Source of the DNA: DATFDN01 sp963762525
Lineage (GTDB): Bacteria > Pseudomonadota > Alphaproteobacteria > Acetobacterales > Acetobacteraceae
Length of the DNA stretch: 64,000 nt
Direction: 5' to 3'
NCBI GenBank assembly: GCA_963762525.1
Contig: CAVXKT010000002.1
Span: 602,727 to 666,726 of the forward strand
The translations under genes were made by a program, and so were the position numbers. This document shows, in pieces, positions 36,593 to 45,577 of this stretch. The notes below the pieces were generated by a model. That model had not been told where the DNA came from. It was given only the letters and a program-made list of their open reading frames with translations, and made no database searches. Position 1 is the first letter of the stretch, and each line of letters starts with the position of its first letter.

Positions 36593-37246
36593 CTACTCGG
36601 CCTCGATCAGCAGCGGCGGCGGGCCCCGCCGGCGGGCCTTGCGCGCCGGCATCAGCAGCGACAGACGCACGCCGAGAGCGCGCGCCAGCAGTGCGAGCAG
36701 CGGCGCGGTCAGGTTGCGCGGTCCGACAATCGCCGCCCGAGCCGCCGCTTCGTCACCCAGCATGGCGCCGAACCCTTCCGGCCAAGTGGCGCGCGGACCG
36801 CTGATAAGGGCGACCAGCGCGGTTCCGTTGCCGGCGGCCTCGGCGAGCGCGAGGGTGCCGCCGCGCGGCAGGGATTCGGCCGCCAGCAGCACCAGGTTCA
36901 GCAGCACCTGGCTGAGCGCCGGGCTGAACACCGACCCCAGCGGGAGAGCCGACAGGTCGAGCCGCATCCGATCCACCCCCGGCACGCCGAGCGCCAGGTC
37001 CTGCAGGCGCGCCGGATCAAGGCCCGTCTCGGCGGGTCCCCAGGCGGCGCGCAGCAGACGAACCCGCCGGTTGAGGTCGGCGGCCGTCTCGGCGGCGGCG
37101 GTCAGATTTTCGCCGGCGCCGGCGCCGGCCTCCTCCACCGCCAATTCCAGCGTCGCCGCCAGCGTCCCGGAGAGGCCGCCCACATCGTGCAGGGCGCGGG
37201 CGACGATCAGCTCGGGCAGGTGGAAAAAGTCGCTCCCGGGCGGCAA
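36593..37246 (-). CDS. chpT: ChpT-like histidine phosphotransferase
   Basis: 217 residues from a TTG start, chosen because GGAAGGGA lies seven bases upstream. LPELIVARALHDVGGLSGTL carries the phosphorylatable His (position 20) in the helix typical of ChpT, and the rest follows the degenerate histidine-kinase fold (LSQVLLNLVLLAAESLPRGG; VRLSLLMPARKAR). In alphaproteobacteria ChpT relays phosphate from CckA to CtrA and CpdR, controlling the cell cycle and motility. Here it sits upstream of cheA, with 63 bases between, so a link to the chemosensory kinase is possible. The identification rests on the His-box and fold pattern and is at family level. Confidence 0.75.
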   Translation of the reverse strand: MPPGSDFFHLPELIVARALHDVGGLSGTLAATLELAVEEAGAGAGENLTAAAETAADLNRRVRLLRAAWGPAETGLDPARLQDLALGVPGVDRMRLDLSALPLGSVFSPALSQVLLNLVLLAAESLPRGGTLALAEAAGNGTALVALISGPRATWPEGFGAMLGDEAAARAAIVGPRNLTAPLLALLARALGVRLSLLMPARKARRRGPPPLLIEAE

Positions 37247-37360
37247 ATGCGTTCCCTTCCGTATGGCGTCATTGCGATCTCCAATAGACCATGGCTCAAT
37301 AACGAGACGATTGTCCAGAATTAATATGCCGGAGTATGGCCTTCTCCAAGATGTCGTGAT

Positions 37361-37549
37361 ATGAGAGGACCCTCCGGACTGGAGCCCGGCCAATGGGTGC
37401 GCCACCCCCACCGTCCGGACTGGGGACCCGGCCAGGTGCAATCGGTAATCGACGATCGGGCGACCGTGAATTTCGAGAATGCGGGCAAAGTCCTCATCCA
37501 CACGCGCACGGTGGCGCTCGAAGTGCTGGCGGAGCCGCCGGGGTCTTGA
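37361..37549 (+). CDS. DUF3553 family small protein
   Basis: 62 residues: an N-terminal PGQWVRHPHRPDWGPGQVQSV followed by DDRATVNFENAGKVLI, the CarD/UvrD-tail-like small beta fold of DUF3553. Its role is unknown; related folds bind RNA polymerase or helicases. Start ATG at 37361 without a strong ribosome-binding site. Next to moaA on the same strand, divergent from chpT. Confidence 0.82.
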   Translation: MRGPSGLEPGQWVRHPHRPDWGPGQVQSVIDDRATVNFENAGKVLIHTRTVALEVLAEPPGS

Positions 37550-37581
37550 TCGGCGCCCTCGAACGGCGCACCTCAATACCC

Positions 37582-38580
37582 ATGAGTGATCCCATGATCG
37601 ACCCGTTCGGGCGCGCCATCACCTATTTGCGGGTCTCGGTTACCGATCGATGCGACCTTCGCTGTGTCTATTGTATGGCGGAGGAGATGACGTTCCTGCC
37701 CAAGCGCGATTTGCTCAGCTTGGAGGAGCTGGAACGGATCGCCACGGCGTTCATCGCGCTCGGCACCCGCAAGCTGCGCCTGACCGGCGGCGAGCCGCTG
37801 GTCCGGCGCGACGTGATGACGCTGATCGACCGCCTCGGCCGCCGCCTCGGCGCCGGGCTGGACGAGCTGACCCTCACCACCAACGGCACGCAACTGGCCC
37901 AACATGCCAAGGCGTTGGCACGGGCGGGGATGCGGCGGGTCAACGTCTCCCTCGACACGCTCGATCCGGCGATCTTCACCAAGCTCACGCGGCGCGGGCG
38001 GATCGAGCAGGTCCTGGAGGGCATCTTCGCCGCGCGCGCGGCCGGGCTGGCGGTCAAGATCAACGCCGTCGCCATGCGCGGCGTGAACGAAGACGGCTTC
38101 GACGAGCTGATCGGCTGGTGCGGCCAGCACGGCTTCGATCTTTGTCTGATCGAGACAATGCCGATGGGCGAGATCACCGAGGACCGCACCGATCAGTATC
38201 TGCCGCTGTCGATCGTGCGCAGCCGGCTGCGGCGGCGCTGGACCTTATCGGAGACGGGCTATCGTACCGGCGGCCCGGCGCGCTATTTCGACATCGCCGA
38301 GACCGGGCGGCGCATCGGCTTCATCACCCCGATGACGCACAATTTCTGCGAAAGCTGCAACCGCGTCCGCCTGACCTGCACCGGGACTTTGTATATGTGC
38401 CTGGGCCAGGACGATCAGGCCGATCTGCGCGCGGTGCTGCGCGCCGGCGCCGACGACGCGGAACTGGCAGCGGCCATCCGCGCCGCCATCGCGCGCAAGC
38501 CGAAGGGCCACGACTTCATCATCGACCGCCGCCAACCGCGCCCGGCGGTGGCGCGGCATATGAGCGTGACCGGGGGCTAA
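37582..38580 (+). CDS. moaA: GTP 3',8-cyclase MoaA (molybdenum cofactor synthesis)
   Basis: 332 residues, a radical-SAM enzyme. The N-terminal cluster motif TDRCDLRCVYCM (C-x3-C-x2-C) binds the SAM-cleaving 4Fe-4S centre; the C-terminal HNFCESCNRVRLTCTG holds the second cluster that binds GTP. The protein ends VTGG, and MoaA needs a C-terminal Gly-Gly for activity. It makes the first step of pyranopterin synthesis. A molybdenum hydroxylase subunit lies at the left edge of the window. The start may be ATG 37582 or 37594. Confidence 0.96.
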   Translation: MSDPMIDPFGRAITYLRVSVTDRCDLRCVYCMAEEMTFLPKRDLLSLEELERIATAFIALGTRKLRLTGGEPLVRRDVMTLIDRLGRRLGAGLDELTLTTNGTQLAQHAKALARAGMRRVNVSLDTLDPAIFTKLTRRGRIEQVLEGIFAARAAGLAVKINAVAMRGVNEDGFDELIGWCGQHGFDLCLIETMPMGEITEDRTDQYLPLSIVRSRLRRRWTLSETGYRTGGPARYFDIAETGRRIGFITPMTHNFCESCNRVRLTCTGTLYMCLGQDDQADLRAVLRAGADDAELAAAIRAAIARKPKGHDFIIDRRQPRPAVARHMSVTGG

Positions 38581-38716
38581 GCCACAGGCCCGGGCGCCCG
38601 GCTTCAACGTCCGCCGATCGTCACGACGATGTACAGAAGCTTGAGAATCCAAATGCGGCCGGCCTAGAGTAGGAGCAGGCGGCATTTCCGCGCGCTGATT
38701 TTCTCCGAGCCGACGA

Positions 38717-39901
38717 ATGAATGAACGCGACTTGCTCCTCAACTTTGAGAGCCTCGGAGACAATTGTGAATTTGGACTGCTTCAGCGGCGGTGTGACGCG
38801 GAGCCGCTTGGGTTTTTTCGCTTCAATTGGGCCACGCTCGACGCCCTGCTACGAGTTTTGAAGACCGAATTCGCGGATGTCGGGAATCCGGAAAAGACCG
38901 AGGTCATCGTCAACAGGCATGGCAGCGGGGAGTTCATGGTGGAAATGCCCGAGTACGGGTTCTCGGTTCATACCGGTCTGTTCGAGAGCAAGATTTCCAT
39001 TGATCAGGTGCGCCGCCAGCAGATCAAGGTGCAAGCTTTCTTGCGCGACAAGATCATCGCCGACCTCACTAGCGGCGATAAGATCTTCGTTCGCAAGGGA
39101 GCGGACTCCACCAGTTTGTCCGACGCCAAGCGGCTGCACGAAGCACTTCTGCGATACGGAAACTGCACGCTGTTGTGGGTGGTTCCCGAGGACGAGGCGC
39201 ACCCGGCGGGATCGGTCGAAGTCCTCGAACGCAGCCTGCTGAAGGGTTACATCGACCGGTTTGCGCCGGGCTCGGAGGCGGTCGACCTCTCCGCGTGCTG
39301 GATCGACATCTGCCGCAACGCACATGCCTTGGCGGTTTCGGGATGCGGCATCGGAACCGTCATCCATCCCGGACGTCGTCGGCAAACCACAAATCTGCTT
39401 CGCCGGGAGCATCTCGATAAGGCGCTGGGTTGGTCGGGGCCTTGGGTCGCTCCCGGGATTCGCTCTCAGCCGGCGAAGTTCGCGCCGCCGCCCGAGGCCC
39501 GGGACAGCAAAGTAACCGAGTACAAGTTGGACCTCGAAACCACCCCCGCAACAGCGGTCATCGGCGGGTCCAGGATACCGGTCGGCTTGGCGGCCGAGAC
39601 GCCATACGTCGCTTCGGCGTTCGTCTTCGTTCCGAGCGAGGCCGACCTTGATTGCGTCGACGTCGTCATATCCGGCGAGAGCGCAATTCAGCGGGTAACG
39701 GCGAACCCGAAACTGCGCAATGCCTGGCAACGGATATGGACCGGCTTCCGGTTGCCGAGCGGACGACGTGCTGCCGCTCCGGGCCTGTTCGTCGTCGGCC
39801 GCCCGGGCGCCCGGCTCTATGCGGCTGGTTGGCAGTTCGAGATCGGCCACGTGCCGACGGCGTACGTAGCCAATACCGCCGGCGGGCTCAGACGTAACTA
39901 A
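38717..39901 (+). CDS. Uncharacterised protein with SLGDNCEFG N-terminal domain (DUF1796-like) and C-terminal beta domain
   Basis: 394 residues. The N-terminus NFESLGDNCEFGLLQRRCDAEPLGFFRFNW matches a family often found beside glycan-synthesis genes and distantly similar to DUF1796 (putative papain-like cysteine peptidases); the Cys in GDNCEFG and a later His (FSVHTGLFESK) would fit such an active site, but the assignment is weak. The C-terminal 130 residues look like a beta-sandwich (KLDLETTPATAVIGGS...). No signal peptide. It stands alone between moaA and the convergent secreted-protein gene. Confidence 0.55.
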   Translation: MNERDLLLNFESLGDNCEFGLLQRRCDAEPLGFFRFNWATLDALLRVLKTEFADVGNPEKTEVIVNRHGSGEFMVEMPEYGFSVHTGLFESKISIDQVRRQQIKVQAFLRDKIIADLTSGDKIFVRKGADSTSLSDAKRLHEALLRYGNCTLLWVVPEDEAHPAGSVEVLERSLLKGYIDRFAPGSEAVDLSACWIDICRNAHALAVSGCGIGTVIHPGRRRQTTNLLRREHLDKALGWSGPWVAPGIRSQPAKFAPPPEARDSKVTEYKLDLETTPATAVIGGSRIPVGLAAETPYVASAFVFVPSEADLDCVDVVISGESAIQRVTANPKLRNAWQRIWTGFRLPSGRRAAAPGLFVVGRPGARLYAAGWQFEIGHVPTAYVANTAGGLRRN

Positions 39902-39923
39902 AGCGGGTTCGCGTCATCGGACT

Positions 39924-40877
39924 TCACCGGGCAGCCGAATAAACCTGCAGCGCATCCCAGGTGCTCGACATCCGATAATCGCCCCAGATGCCTTGCCCGG
40001 CATAGATGGTGCCCAGCACCCAGTGCGACGGATCGCGGTCCATCTCTCCCGGCCCGGCGGCGATCAGCTCGCGCAAGCGCGGCAGCAGTTCAACGCGGAT
40101 CGTCCGGTGTTCGCCGTTGCTCAGAAAACGTTGCCCGACAAGCGGCAGCCGATCGTCCACCCCGAACGGATTCTTCTTGAAGAAGAAGCCCGGCGCCTTG
40201 GTGCCGGCCACGCACTCGCGAAAGCGCGCCGGCGGAATCGGCCCGCACGGCTGCACGAACCCGAGTTGATAGAACAGGGTCTGCGGCGGTTTTGTCGTCA
40301 GGTCGTTCAGGATCAGCCCCACCCCCGCGTTACCCTGATTGACCCCGCACCCCTTGCGCGGCCGTGTCATTCCGGCCGTCACCGAGACCGTGGTCTCCAG
40401 CATCAGCGATCGCAAGCCATCGAGCCGCACCGGCGGCGTGCGCAACGCGCTCGCATGGCCCTCCCGCCGGTCCTTCGGCTGAATAAGCAGGTCCGATTCG
40501 CGTGCCCCGCCGTTTGGTCTGGTGCACGGAAGCACGGCGCCATCCTGATGCAGATGCACGGTCTCTCCGGACGACGTGCGCCTGATCCGAACCAAATCCT
40601 CCGCCGATTCCGTCGTCAATATCTCGACGCCCTGCCGCCGTTCCCCGACGAACGGCGGGAGCTTGCCGCCGGCGATCTCCCATTGCGCGATCTGCCAACC
40701 CGCTCGCGGTCCGGTCGCGCCATAGAACTCGGGCGAATTCGGCGCAACGTGCTCCGCCGGCTCGCGGATTGCGAAATCCCCGAACGGCCCGAGGAATTGC
40801 GACGGCTCGTCGGCCCGAACGCCCCCCGCAAGCGCAGCCAGCAGGCCGAGGCCCGCCCACAGCTTGACGAACCTCAT
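39924..40877 (-). CDS. Secreted protein of unknown function
   Basis: 317 residues with a clear signal peptide (MRFVKLWAGLGLLAALAGGVRA, cleavage near ADEP). The mature protein has a PFGDFAIREPAEHVAPNSPEF start, several Cys (GCGVNQGN, QPCGPIPPARFRECV) and a lectin- or jelly-roll-like mix of beta segments ending WDALQVYSAAR. I recognise no family. The start is placed at 40877, in ATGA overlap with the upstream SnoaL-like gene, so the two are probably co-translated. Confidence 0.6.
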   Translation of the reverse strand: MRFVKLWAGLGLLAALAGGVRADEPSQFLGPFGDFAIREPAEHVAPNSPEFYGATGPRAGWQIAQWEIAGGKLPPFVGERRQGVEILTTESAEDLVRIRRTSSGETVHLHQDGAVLPCTRPNGGARESDLLIQPKDRREGHASALRTPPVRLDGLRSLMLETTVSVTAGMTRPRKGCGVNQGNAGVGLILNDLTTKPPQTLFYQLGFVQPCGPIPPARFRECVAGTKAPGFFFKKNPFGVDDRLPLVGQRFLSNGEHRTIRVELLPRLRELIAAGPGEMDRDPSHWVLGTIYAGQGIWGDYRMSSTWDALQVYSAAR

Positions 40878-41266
40878 GCCGCCCAACTCGATCGGCCCTG
40901 AATCGCCCAGCGTCCGTCCAGCCTGGTGACGATGTAGAGCGAGCGGTAGCTCCCCAGCACCGTCCCATCAGCCCGATAACGCGTGAAGCGGACGCGGAAA
41001 TGCACCTTGTCGGCGTCGGCGTCGATCACCTCCATCGCATCCCAGCCGCTCCGCTCCCAGCCGCTCGACTGTCCCCAGACCAGATTACGATAATCCTCCG
41101 GCCGCGCCATGACGGTGATGCGGCCGCTGTGGAAGCGCACATGCGGGAAGTGGAACCACCGCGTGCGAATCGCCTCGGCGTCGCGCGCGTTGAAGGCGGC
41201 CATGAATCCCTCCATTGCAGCGCGCGCGCCGCCAACCGCCCGGTCGGTGTCCGTGTCCACTCGCAT
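40874..41266 (-). CDS. SnoaL/NTF2-like small protein
   Basis: 130 residues with the cone-shaped NTF2 fold pattern: an N-terminal helix (AMEGFMAAFNARDAEAIRTRWF), then beta strands HVRFHSGRITVM, VHFRVRFTRYRADG and a terminal LDGRWAIQGRSSW. Proteins of this fold bind small hydrophobic ligands or act as isomerases, polyketide cyclases or dehydratases. No catalytic pair is obvious. Coupled by ATGA to the secreted-protein gene downstream. Confidence 0.75.
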   Translation of the reverse strand: MRVDTDTDRAVGGARAAMEGFMAAFNARDAEAIRTRWFHFPHVRFHSGRITVMARPEDYRNLVWGQSSGWERSGWDAMEVIDADADKVHFRVRFTRYRADGTVLGSYRSLYIVTRLDGRWAIQGRSSWAA

Positions 41267-41325
41267 CCCTCCTGCGCCGACCGGGGTTTGGAACGCGTTT
41301 CGCTACCCGCGCACGGCGCTCGCCG

Positions 41326-42915
41326 TTACGCCCGCCGAACTCCCCAGAACACGATCTGCGCGTTCTGCACGAAGTCGGTCAGGTCCTTGCGCACCGCCCA
41401 CGGATAGAACCAGCCGCCGGCAGGCATGAACGGGATGACCTCGAAGGCGCGCAGCTGAATCTGCTCGCAAATCCGCTTCTGCGCCGCGAGGTCGGGGGCA
41501 TCAAACCATTGTTGACGCAAGTCCTCCATTCCGGCGTCGGTCGGCCAGCCGAACCAGCCCTTCTTGCCGTTCGCGCGCAGCGGATAGGAGCTGCCGGGGT
41601 TGGAGACGTTCAGGCCGCCCCAGGTGGTGCAGAAGACGTTCCACCCGCCCCGATCCGGCGGGTCCATCTTGGCGCGGCGGGAGACCAGCGTGCCCCAGTC
41701 CATCACCTGGTAATCGACATTGATGCCGAGCTTCAGGAACAGATCGCGCGTGACCTGGCACATCGGCACCAGCGACGCCTGATCGGACGGCGCCATCAGC
41801 ACCACCTTCTCGCCCTTGTAGCCCGACTCCCGGACCAGTTGCTTGGCCTTGGCGAGGTCGCGCGGCGCGGTCAGCGCCGCCATCCCGGCGCTGCTCGCCA
41901 TCGGCGTGCCGGCGGTGAAGAAGCCGTCGGGATAGCGGCCGTACTCGCGTTGCTCGCCTACCCAGGCGGTGATGTATTCCCGCTGGTCGATCGCCGGCAG
42001 CAGCGCCCGCAGCAGCTTCGGGTTGTCGAACGGCGGGAACAGGTGATTGAAGGCGACGATCGCCAGCGTCCCGCGCGGATCGTAGTTCACCACCCGGCAG
42101 CCCGGCGCCTGACCCAAGGTGGGCAGCAGGTCGATCAGCGGGAACTCCAGCCAATCCACCTCGCCGGTCTGCAGGGAAGCCGCCTGCGTCGCCGGGTCCG
42201 GCTGGATGATCCATTCCACCCGGTCGAAATGCACCACCTTGCCGCCGGAGAGGTATTGGGGCGGCTCGTCGCGCGGGGTGTATTTGTCGTTCTTGACGTA
42301 CGCGGCGCGGGCGCCCGAGACCCACTCGCCGGGCAGGAACCGGAACGGACCGCTGCCGATAAACTCCTTGATCTGCTCGCTCGCCGGCGTCTTGGCGACG
42401 CGCTCGGGCATGATAAAGCATTGCTCGGCACCGAGCGCATACAGCATCTGCGGGAAGCGCTTCTTCAGCCGGACTTGGAAACGCTTGTCGTCGAGCGGCT
42501 TGATCTCGTCGGTGAGGCTTTGCAGCTGCTGGCCGAACGGATCCTTCACCCACCAGCGTTGGATCGACTGCACGCAGTCGGCGCCGCGCACCTTCTCCCC
42601 GTCGTGCCAGAGCAGGCCGTCGCGCAGCGTGAAGGTCCAGGTCAACTCGTCCGCCGACACTTCCTGCCCCGCGCACATTTGCGGTCGCGCGGTCAGGCTG
42701 TCATCGATGCCGTACAGCGTATCATAGACCATGTAGCCGTGATTGATGGCGACCGTCGCCGTGGTCCAGATCGGGTCGGGATTGGCGAGGTTCGCCTGCG
42801 GCACGAACCGCAGCACGTTCTTGCCGCCCGCCTGCGCGAGCGCCGGCCGGGGCATTCCCGCAGCCGTCAGCGCCGCCGCCGCCGCGCCGCCCGCCAGCAC
42901 CTGTCTGCGCTTCAT
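41326..42915 (-). CDS. ABC transporter substrate-binding protein, peptide/nickel family (SBP_5)
   Basis: 529 residues with a Tat-like signal (MKRRQVLAGGAAAAALTAAG, cleavage near ALAQAGG). The mature part has DELTWTFTLRDGLLWHDGEKVR, GSGPFRFLPGEWVSGARA and AFNHLFPPFDNPKLLRAL, diagnostic of DppA/OppA-like periplasmic binding proteins. No permease or ATPase genes are adjacent, so it works with components coded elsewhere. The bound solute (peptide or other) is unknown. Its start lies 49 bases after the ArsR-like gene on the same strand. Confidence 0.93.
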   Translation of the reverse strand: MKRRQVLAGGAAAAALTAAGMPRPALAQAGGKNVLRFVPQANLANPDPIWTTATVAINHGYMVYDTLYGIDDSLTARPQMCAGQEVSADELTWTFTLRDGLLWHDGEKVRGADCVQSIQRWWVKDPFGQQLQSLTDEIKPLDDKRFQVRLKKRFPQMLYALGAEQCFIMPERVAKTPASEQIKEFIGSGPFRFLPGEWVSGARAAYVKNDKYTPRDEPPQYLSGGKVVHFDRVEWIIQPDPATQAASLQTGEVDWLEFPLIDLLPTLGQAPGCRVVNYDPRGTLAIVAFNHLFPPFDNPKLLRALLPAIDQREYITAWVGEQREYGRYPDGFFTAGTPMASSAGMAALTAPRDLAKAKQLVRESGYKGEKVVLMAPSDQASLVPMCQVTRDLFLKLGINVDYQVMDWGTLVSRRAKMDPPDRGGWNVFCTTWGGLNVSNPGSSYPLRANGKKGWFGWPTDAGMEDLRQQWFDAPDLAAQKRICEQIQLRAFEVIPFMPAGGWFYPWAVRKDLTDFVQNAQIVFWGVRRA

Positions 42916-42963
42916 CGCACGCCTCCCGGATAATCGTTGCCGAGGAAGCTAAAGCGCCGCGAT

Positions 42964-43662
42964 TCAGTGGGCAAGGACCTCCGCCGACACGCCAAACGAC
43001 CGGGCGAAGCCCTCCCGCCCGGCCGGCGTGATCGCAACCGCGCGGGTGTCGCGCTGGCGCACGATCCATCCGAGATCGAGGCAGCGTGCGCAGAGTGCCG
43101 CACCGAGGCGCCCGGCGATGTGCGGGCGCCGCTCGCTCCAATCGAGGCAGGGACGGCAGAACACCCGCTTGCTGCCGGGCGCGCTCGCCGCGTCGGCGCC
43201 GAACTCGCGCAGGAACTCCCGGCCCGCTTCCGTAACCTCGCCGCCGTCGGCGGTGAGCACCACCCGCGACTGCGCCGCCAGCGCGTCGGCAATGCCGACC
43301 GCGAGTTGCCCGGCCAGGTGATCGTAGCAGGTCCGCGCCGCCCGCAGCGCCTCGCCGCCGCGCCAGACCTTGCTTCGCGCCGGCTCGGGGCCGGCGACCG
43401 CCAGGATGCCCTCCAGCATCGCCCCGACCAGCGGCGAGGCGAGCCGGTAATAGCGGTGCCGCCCCGTCGGCTCGACCGTGAGCAACCCGGCGTCGGTGAG
43501 CTTGGAAAGGTGCCCGCTCGCCGTGGGCGCCGCGACATGGGCGGCGTAGGCGAGTTCCTTGGCGGTCAGGCGCCGACCGTCCATCAACGCCGCCAGCATG
43601 TTGGCGCGCGCCGGGTCGCCGAGCAACGCCGCGGTTGCGGCCATTTGAGTGGCGTCGCTCAT
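42964..43662 (-). CDS. ArsR-family transcriptional regulator with C-terminal CxxC pairs
   Basis: 232 residues. The winged helix is seen in ALLGDPARANMLAALMDGR, LTAKELAYAAHVAAPTASGHLSKL (recognition helix) and LLTVEPTGRHRYYRLAS. The longer C-terminal part contains CRPC and, 21 residues later, CARC, separated by a LDWSERRPHIAGRLGAAL segment typical of this subgroup. The Cys pairs could bind a metal or sense oxidation. It is divergent from the hydrolase/ABM genes and upstream of the binding-protein gene, so it may control either. Start ATG 43662; a larger frame upstream is rejected as it crosses the divergent gene. Confidence 0.85.
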   Translation of the reverse strand: MSDATQMAATAALLGDPARANMLAALMDGRRLTAKELAYAAHVAAPTASGHLSKLTDAGLLTVEPTGRHRYYRLASPLVGAMLEGILAVAGPEPARSKVWRGGEALRAARTCYDHLAGQLAVGIADALAAQSRVVLTADGGEVTEAGREFLREFGADAASAPGSKRVFCRPCLDWSERRPHIAGRLGAALCARCLDLGWIVRQRDTRAVAITPAGREGFARSFGVSAEVLAH

Positions 43663-43829
43663 GGGTGCTCCCGCGTCTCTCTCGCCCTCGAAATATAGGC
43701 CGTGGCCGGTCCGCACGAAGGCCCGATCCTTCGGCCGGCGCCGAAGCGATCCGGCGGGCACGAACCTAGCGATGGCGCCATCTGCCGGAAGACGCAAGCT
43801 GACCAAATCCAGACCGGTTGGAGCCAGTG
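43663..43829. promoter_or_regulatory. Divergent control region between ArsR-like regulator and hydrolase
   Basis: 167 bases between two oppositely transcribed genes, the usual place for an ArsR operator. A GCCGGTCC...CATGGATTGG-type perfect dyad was not found; the only obvious structure is GC-rich short repeats. The regulator probably binds here (inference). Confidence 0.4.
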
Positions 43830-44801
43830 ATGCCGATGAACCCCGATCTTGCCGAACGGAATACGCTGATTCCCGCCCATCACCCCGGGCTGCGGTTGTT
43901 CCTGCGACACACGCCGGGGCGCCGAACCGAGCGGCGTTATTCGCCCGTCCTCTATGTGCACGGGGCCACCTTCCCGTCCGCGCTTTCGGTCGCGTACCGA
44001 TTCGACGGCCATTCATGGCAGGATGATCTTGCGGCATCGGGTTTCGACGTCTGGGGCCTCGATTTCCTCGGCTTCGGGCTCTCCGATCGGCAGCCGCAAA
44101 TGTCCGAGCCGGCCGAGGCGCATCCGGCGCTCGGCGCCACTCCGAATGCCGCCGCCCAGATCGAGTGCGCGGCTCGTCACATTCTGGAGCGATCGGACGC
44201 CTCGCGCCTGTCCATCGTTGCGCATTCCTGGGGCACGATGGCCGCCGGTTTATTCGCTGAACGCTGCCCGGAGATGGTCGATCGCCTGGTGTTCTTCGGC
44301 CCGATCGCACGACGGGAGGACACTGCGCCGGCGCCGGTGTTGCCGGCATGGCGAGCGATCACCCTCGACTATCAATGGACCCGCTTCGTTGCCGATGTAC
44401 CCGCCGGAGAGGCGGCGGTCATGTCGCGGCGGCACTTTGCCGATTGGGGCGAGCAATACCTTGCCTCGGCCCCCGACAGCGCCGCCCGCACCCCGCCGGC
44501 CGTGCGCGTTCCCTGCGGTCCGATGCAGGGCATCGCATCCGCTTGGGCAGGCGCCTTCGCTTACGATCCCGGCGCGATTTGCGCACCGGTCGCGATCATC
44601 CGCGGCGAATGGGACAGTCTGTGCACCGATGCCGACGCGGCTTGGCTGTTCCGCTCCCTCGCCGGTTCCCCGATCCGGCGCGACGTCAAGATCAGCCGAG
44701 CGACGCATCTGATGCATCTGGAGTTGGGACGCTTCGCCCTGTATCGCGAAACCGCTTCGTTCCTCGCGGGCGGAGATTTGGCACCGATGGAGGCCGAGTG
44801 A
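43830..44801 (+). CDS. Alpha/beta hydrolase
   Basis: 323 residues. The fold shows YVHGATFPSALSVAYRF (oxyanion loop), GFDVWGLDFLGFGLSDRQ, the nucleophile elbow SIVAHSWGTMAAG with Ser, an Asp in IIRGEWDSLCTDAD and a late His in ATHLMHLELGR, the complete triad. The elbow reads AHSWG, lacking the first Gly of GxSxG, which several esterases tolerate. Next gene starts one base inside the stop (TGATG), so it is coupled to the ABM protein. Substrate unknown. Confidence 0.85.
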   Translation: MPMNPDLAERNTLIPAHHPGLRLFLRHTPGRRTERRYSPVLYVHGATFPSALSVAYRFDGHSWQDDLAASGFDVWGLDFLGFGLSDRQPQMSEPAEAHPALGATPNAAAQIECAARHILERSDASRLSIVAHSWGTMAAGLFAERCPEMVDRLVFFGPIARREDTAPAPVLPAWRAITLDYQWTRFVADVPAGEAAVMSRRHFADWGEQYLASAPDSAARTPPAVRVPCGPMQGIASAWAGAFAYDPGAICAPVAIIRGEWDSLCTDADAAWLFRSLAGSPIRRDVKISRATHLMHLELGRFALYRETASFLAGGDLAPMEAE

Positions 44802-45469
44802 TGTTCGCCGTGATCTTCGAGGTTCAGCCGAAGGCGGGCCGCTTCGACGAATACCTGGAACTTGCCAAGCTGCTGAAGCCGGAGCTCGAGAAGATCGACG
44901 GCTTCATCGACAACGAGCGATTCGGCAGCCTGCGGACCAAAGGCCGCGTGCTGTCGCTCTCGACGTGGCGCGACGAGAAGGCGGTGATCCGCTGGCGCAC
45001 GCTCGGCGCACATCACGCGGTGCAGGAGAAGGGCCGGTTCGAGGTGTTCGAGGACTATCACCTGCGGGTCGGCGAGATCACCGCCGATACCCGCATCCCC
45101 GCGGGTCAGGTGCTGCATGAATATCGGCTCGACGAGACGGAGATCGGTCCGGCCAAGCTGGCGACCATCAGCGAGTTCTCGCCCGCCAGCGCCGGCGCGG
45201 CGGCCGGAACCGGGCTTGCCGATACCGGGCCCGCCGGAGCCGGCGTCATCGGCCGGGAGGTCTTCGAGAGCATCTATAATCCCGGCAAAACGCTGCTTCT
45301 CGTCTCGTGGAGAGATGCCGCGGCGGCCGATGACTGGCGACCGCAGCCCTCCGCCCCGGGCGAGCTGCGCCACCGCCGCGTCCGCATCGTCCGCGACTAC
45401 GGAATGCACGATCGCCGCGAGGCGCCGCAATACTATCCGCCGGTGCCGCCGGCCGGCGAACGGCCGTAA
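44801..45469 (+). CDS. Antibiotic biosynthesis monooxygenase (ABM) domain protein
   Basis: 222 residues: an N-terminal ABM/ferredoxin-like module MFAVIFEVQPKAGRFDEYLE with LSLSTWRDEKAVIRWRTLGAHHAVQ, then an Ala/Gly-rich linker and a second, weaker repeat (VIGREVFESIYNPGKTLLLVSWRDAAAADDW). ABM proteins act on quinone-like or haem-related substrates as cofactor-free oxygenases, or have no enzymatic role. It is coupled to the hydrolase and probably under the ArsR-like regulator. Confidence 0.8.
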   Translation: MFAVIFEVQPKAGRFDEYLELAKLLKPELEKIDGFIDNERFGSLRTKGRVLSLSTWRDEKAVIRWRTLGAHHAVQEKGRFEVFEDYHLRVGEITADTRIPAGQVLHEYRLDETEIGPAKLATISEFSPASAGAAAGTGLADTGPAGAGVIGREVFESIYNPGKTLLLVSWRDAAAADDWRPQPSAPGELRHRRVRIVRDYGMHDRREAPQYYPPVPPAGERP

Positions 45470-45577
45470 TGATCGCGGCGGCAACAGCCGGATGGTTCGG
45501 CCGGCGCCGAACTGCTTGCAGGTGCGGCGACGGCCGACCGCATCCAGATTCGGCCCATGCCCGCCAGGAGATTTCCG

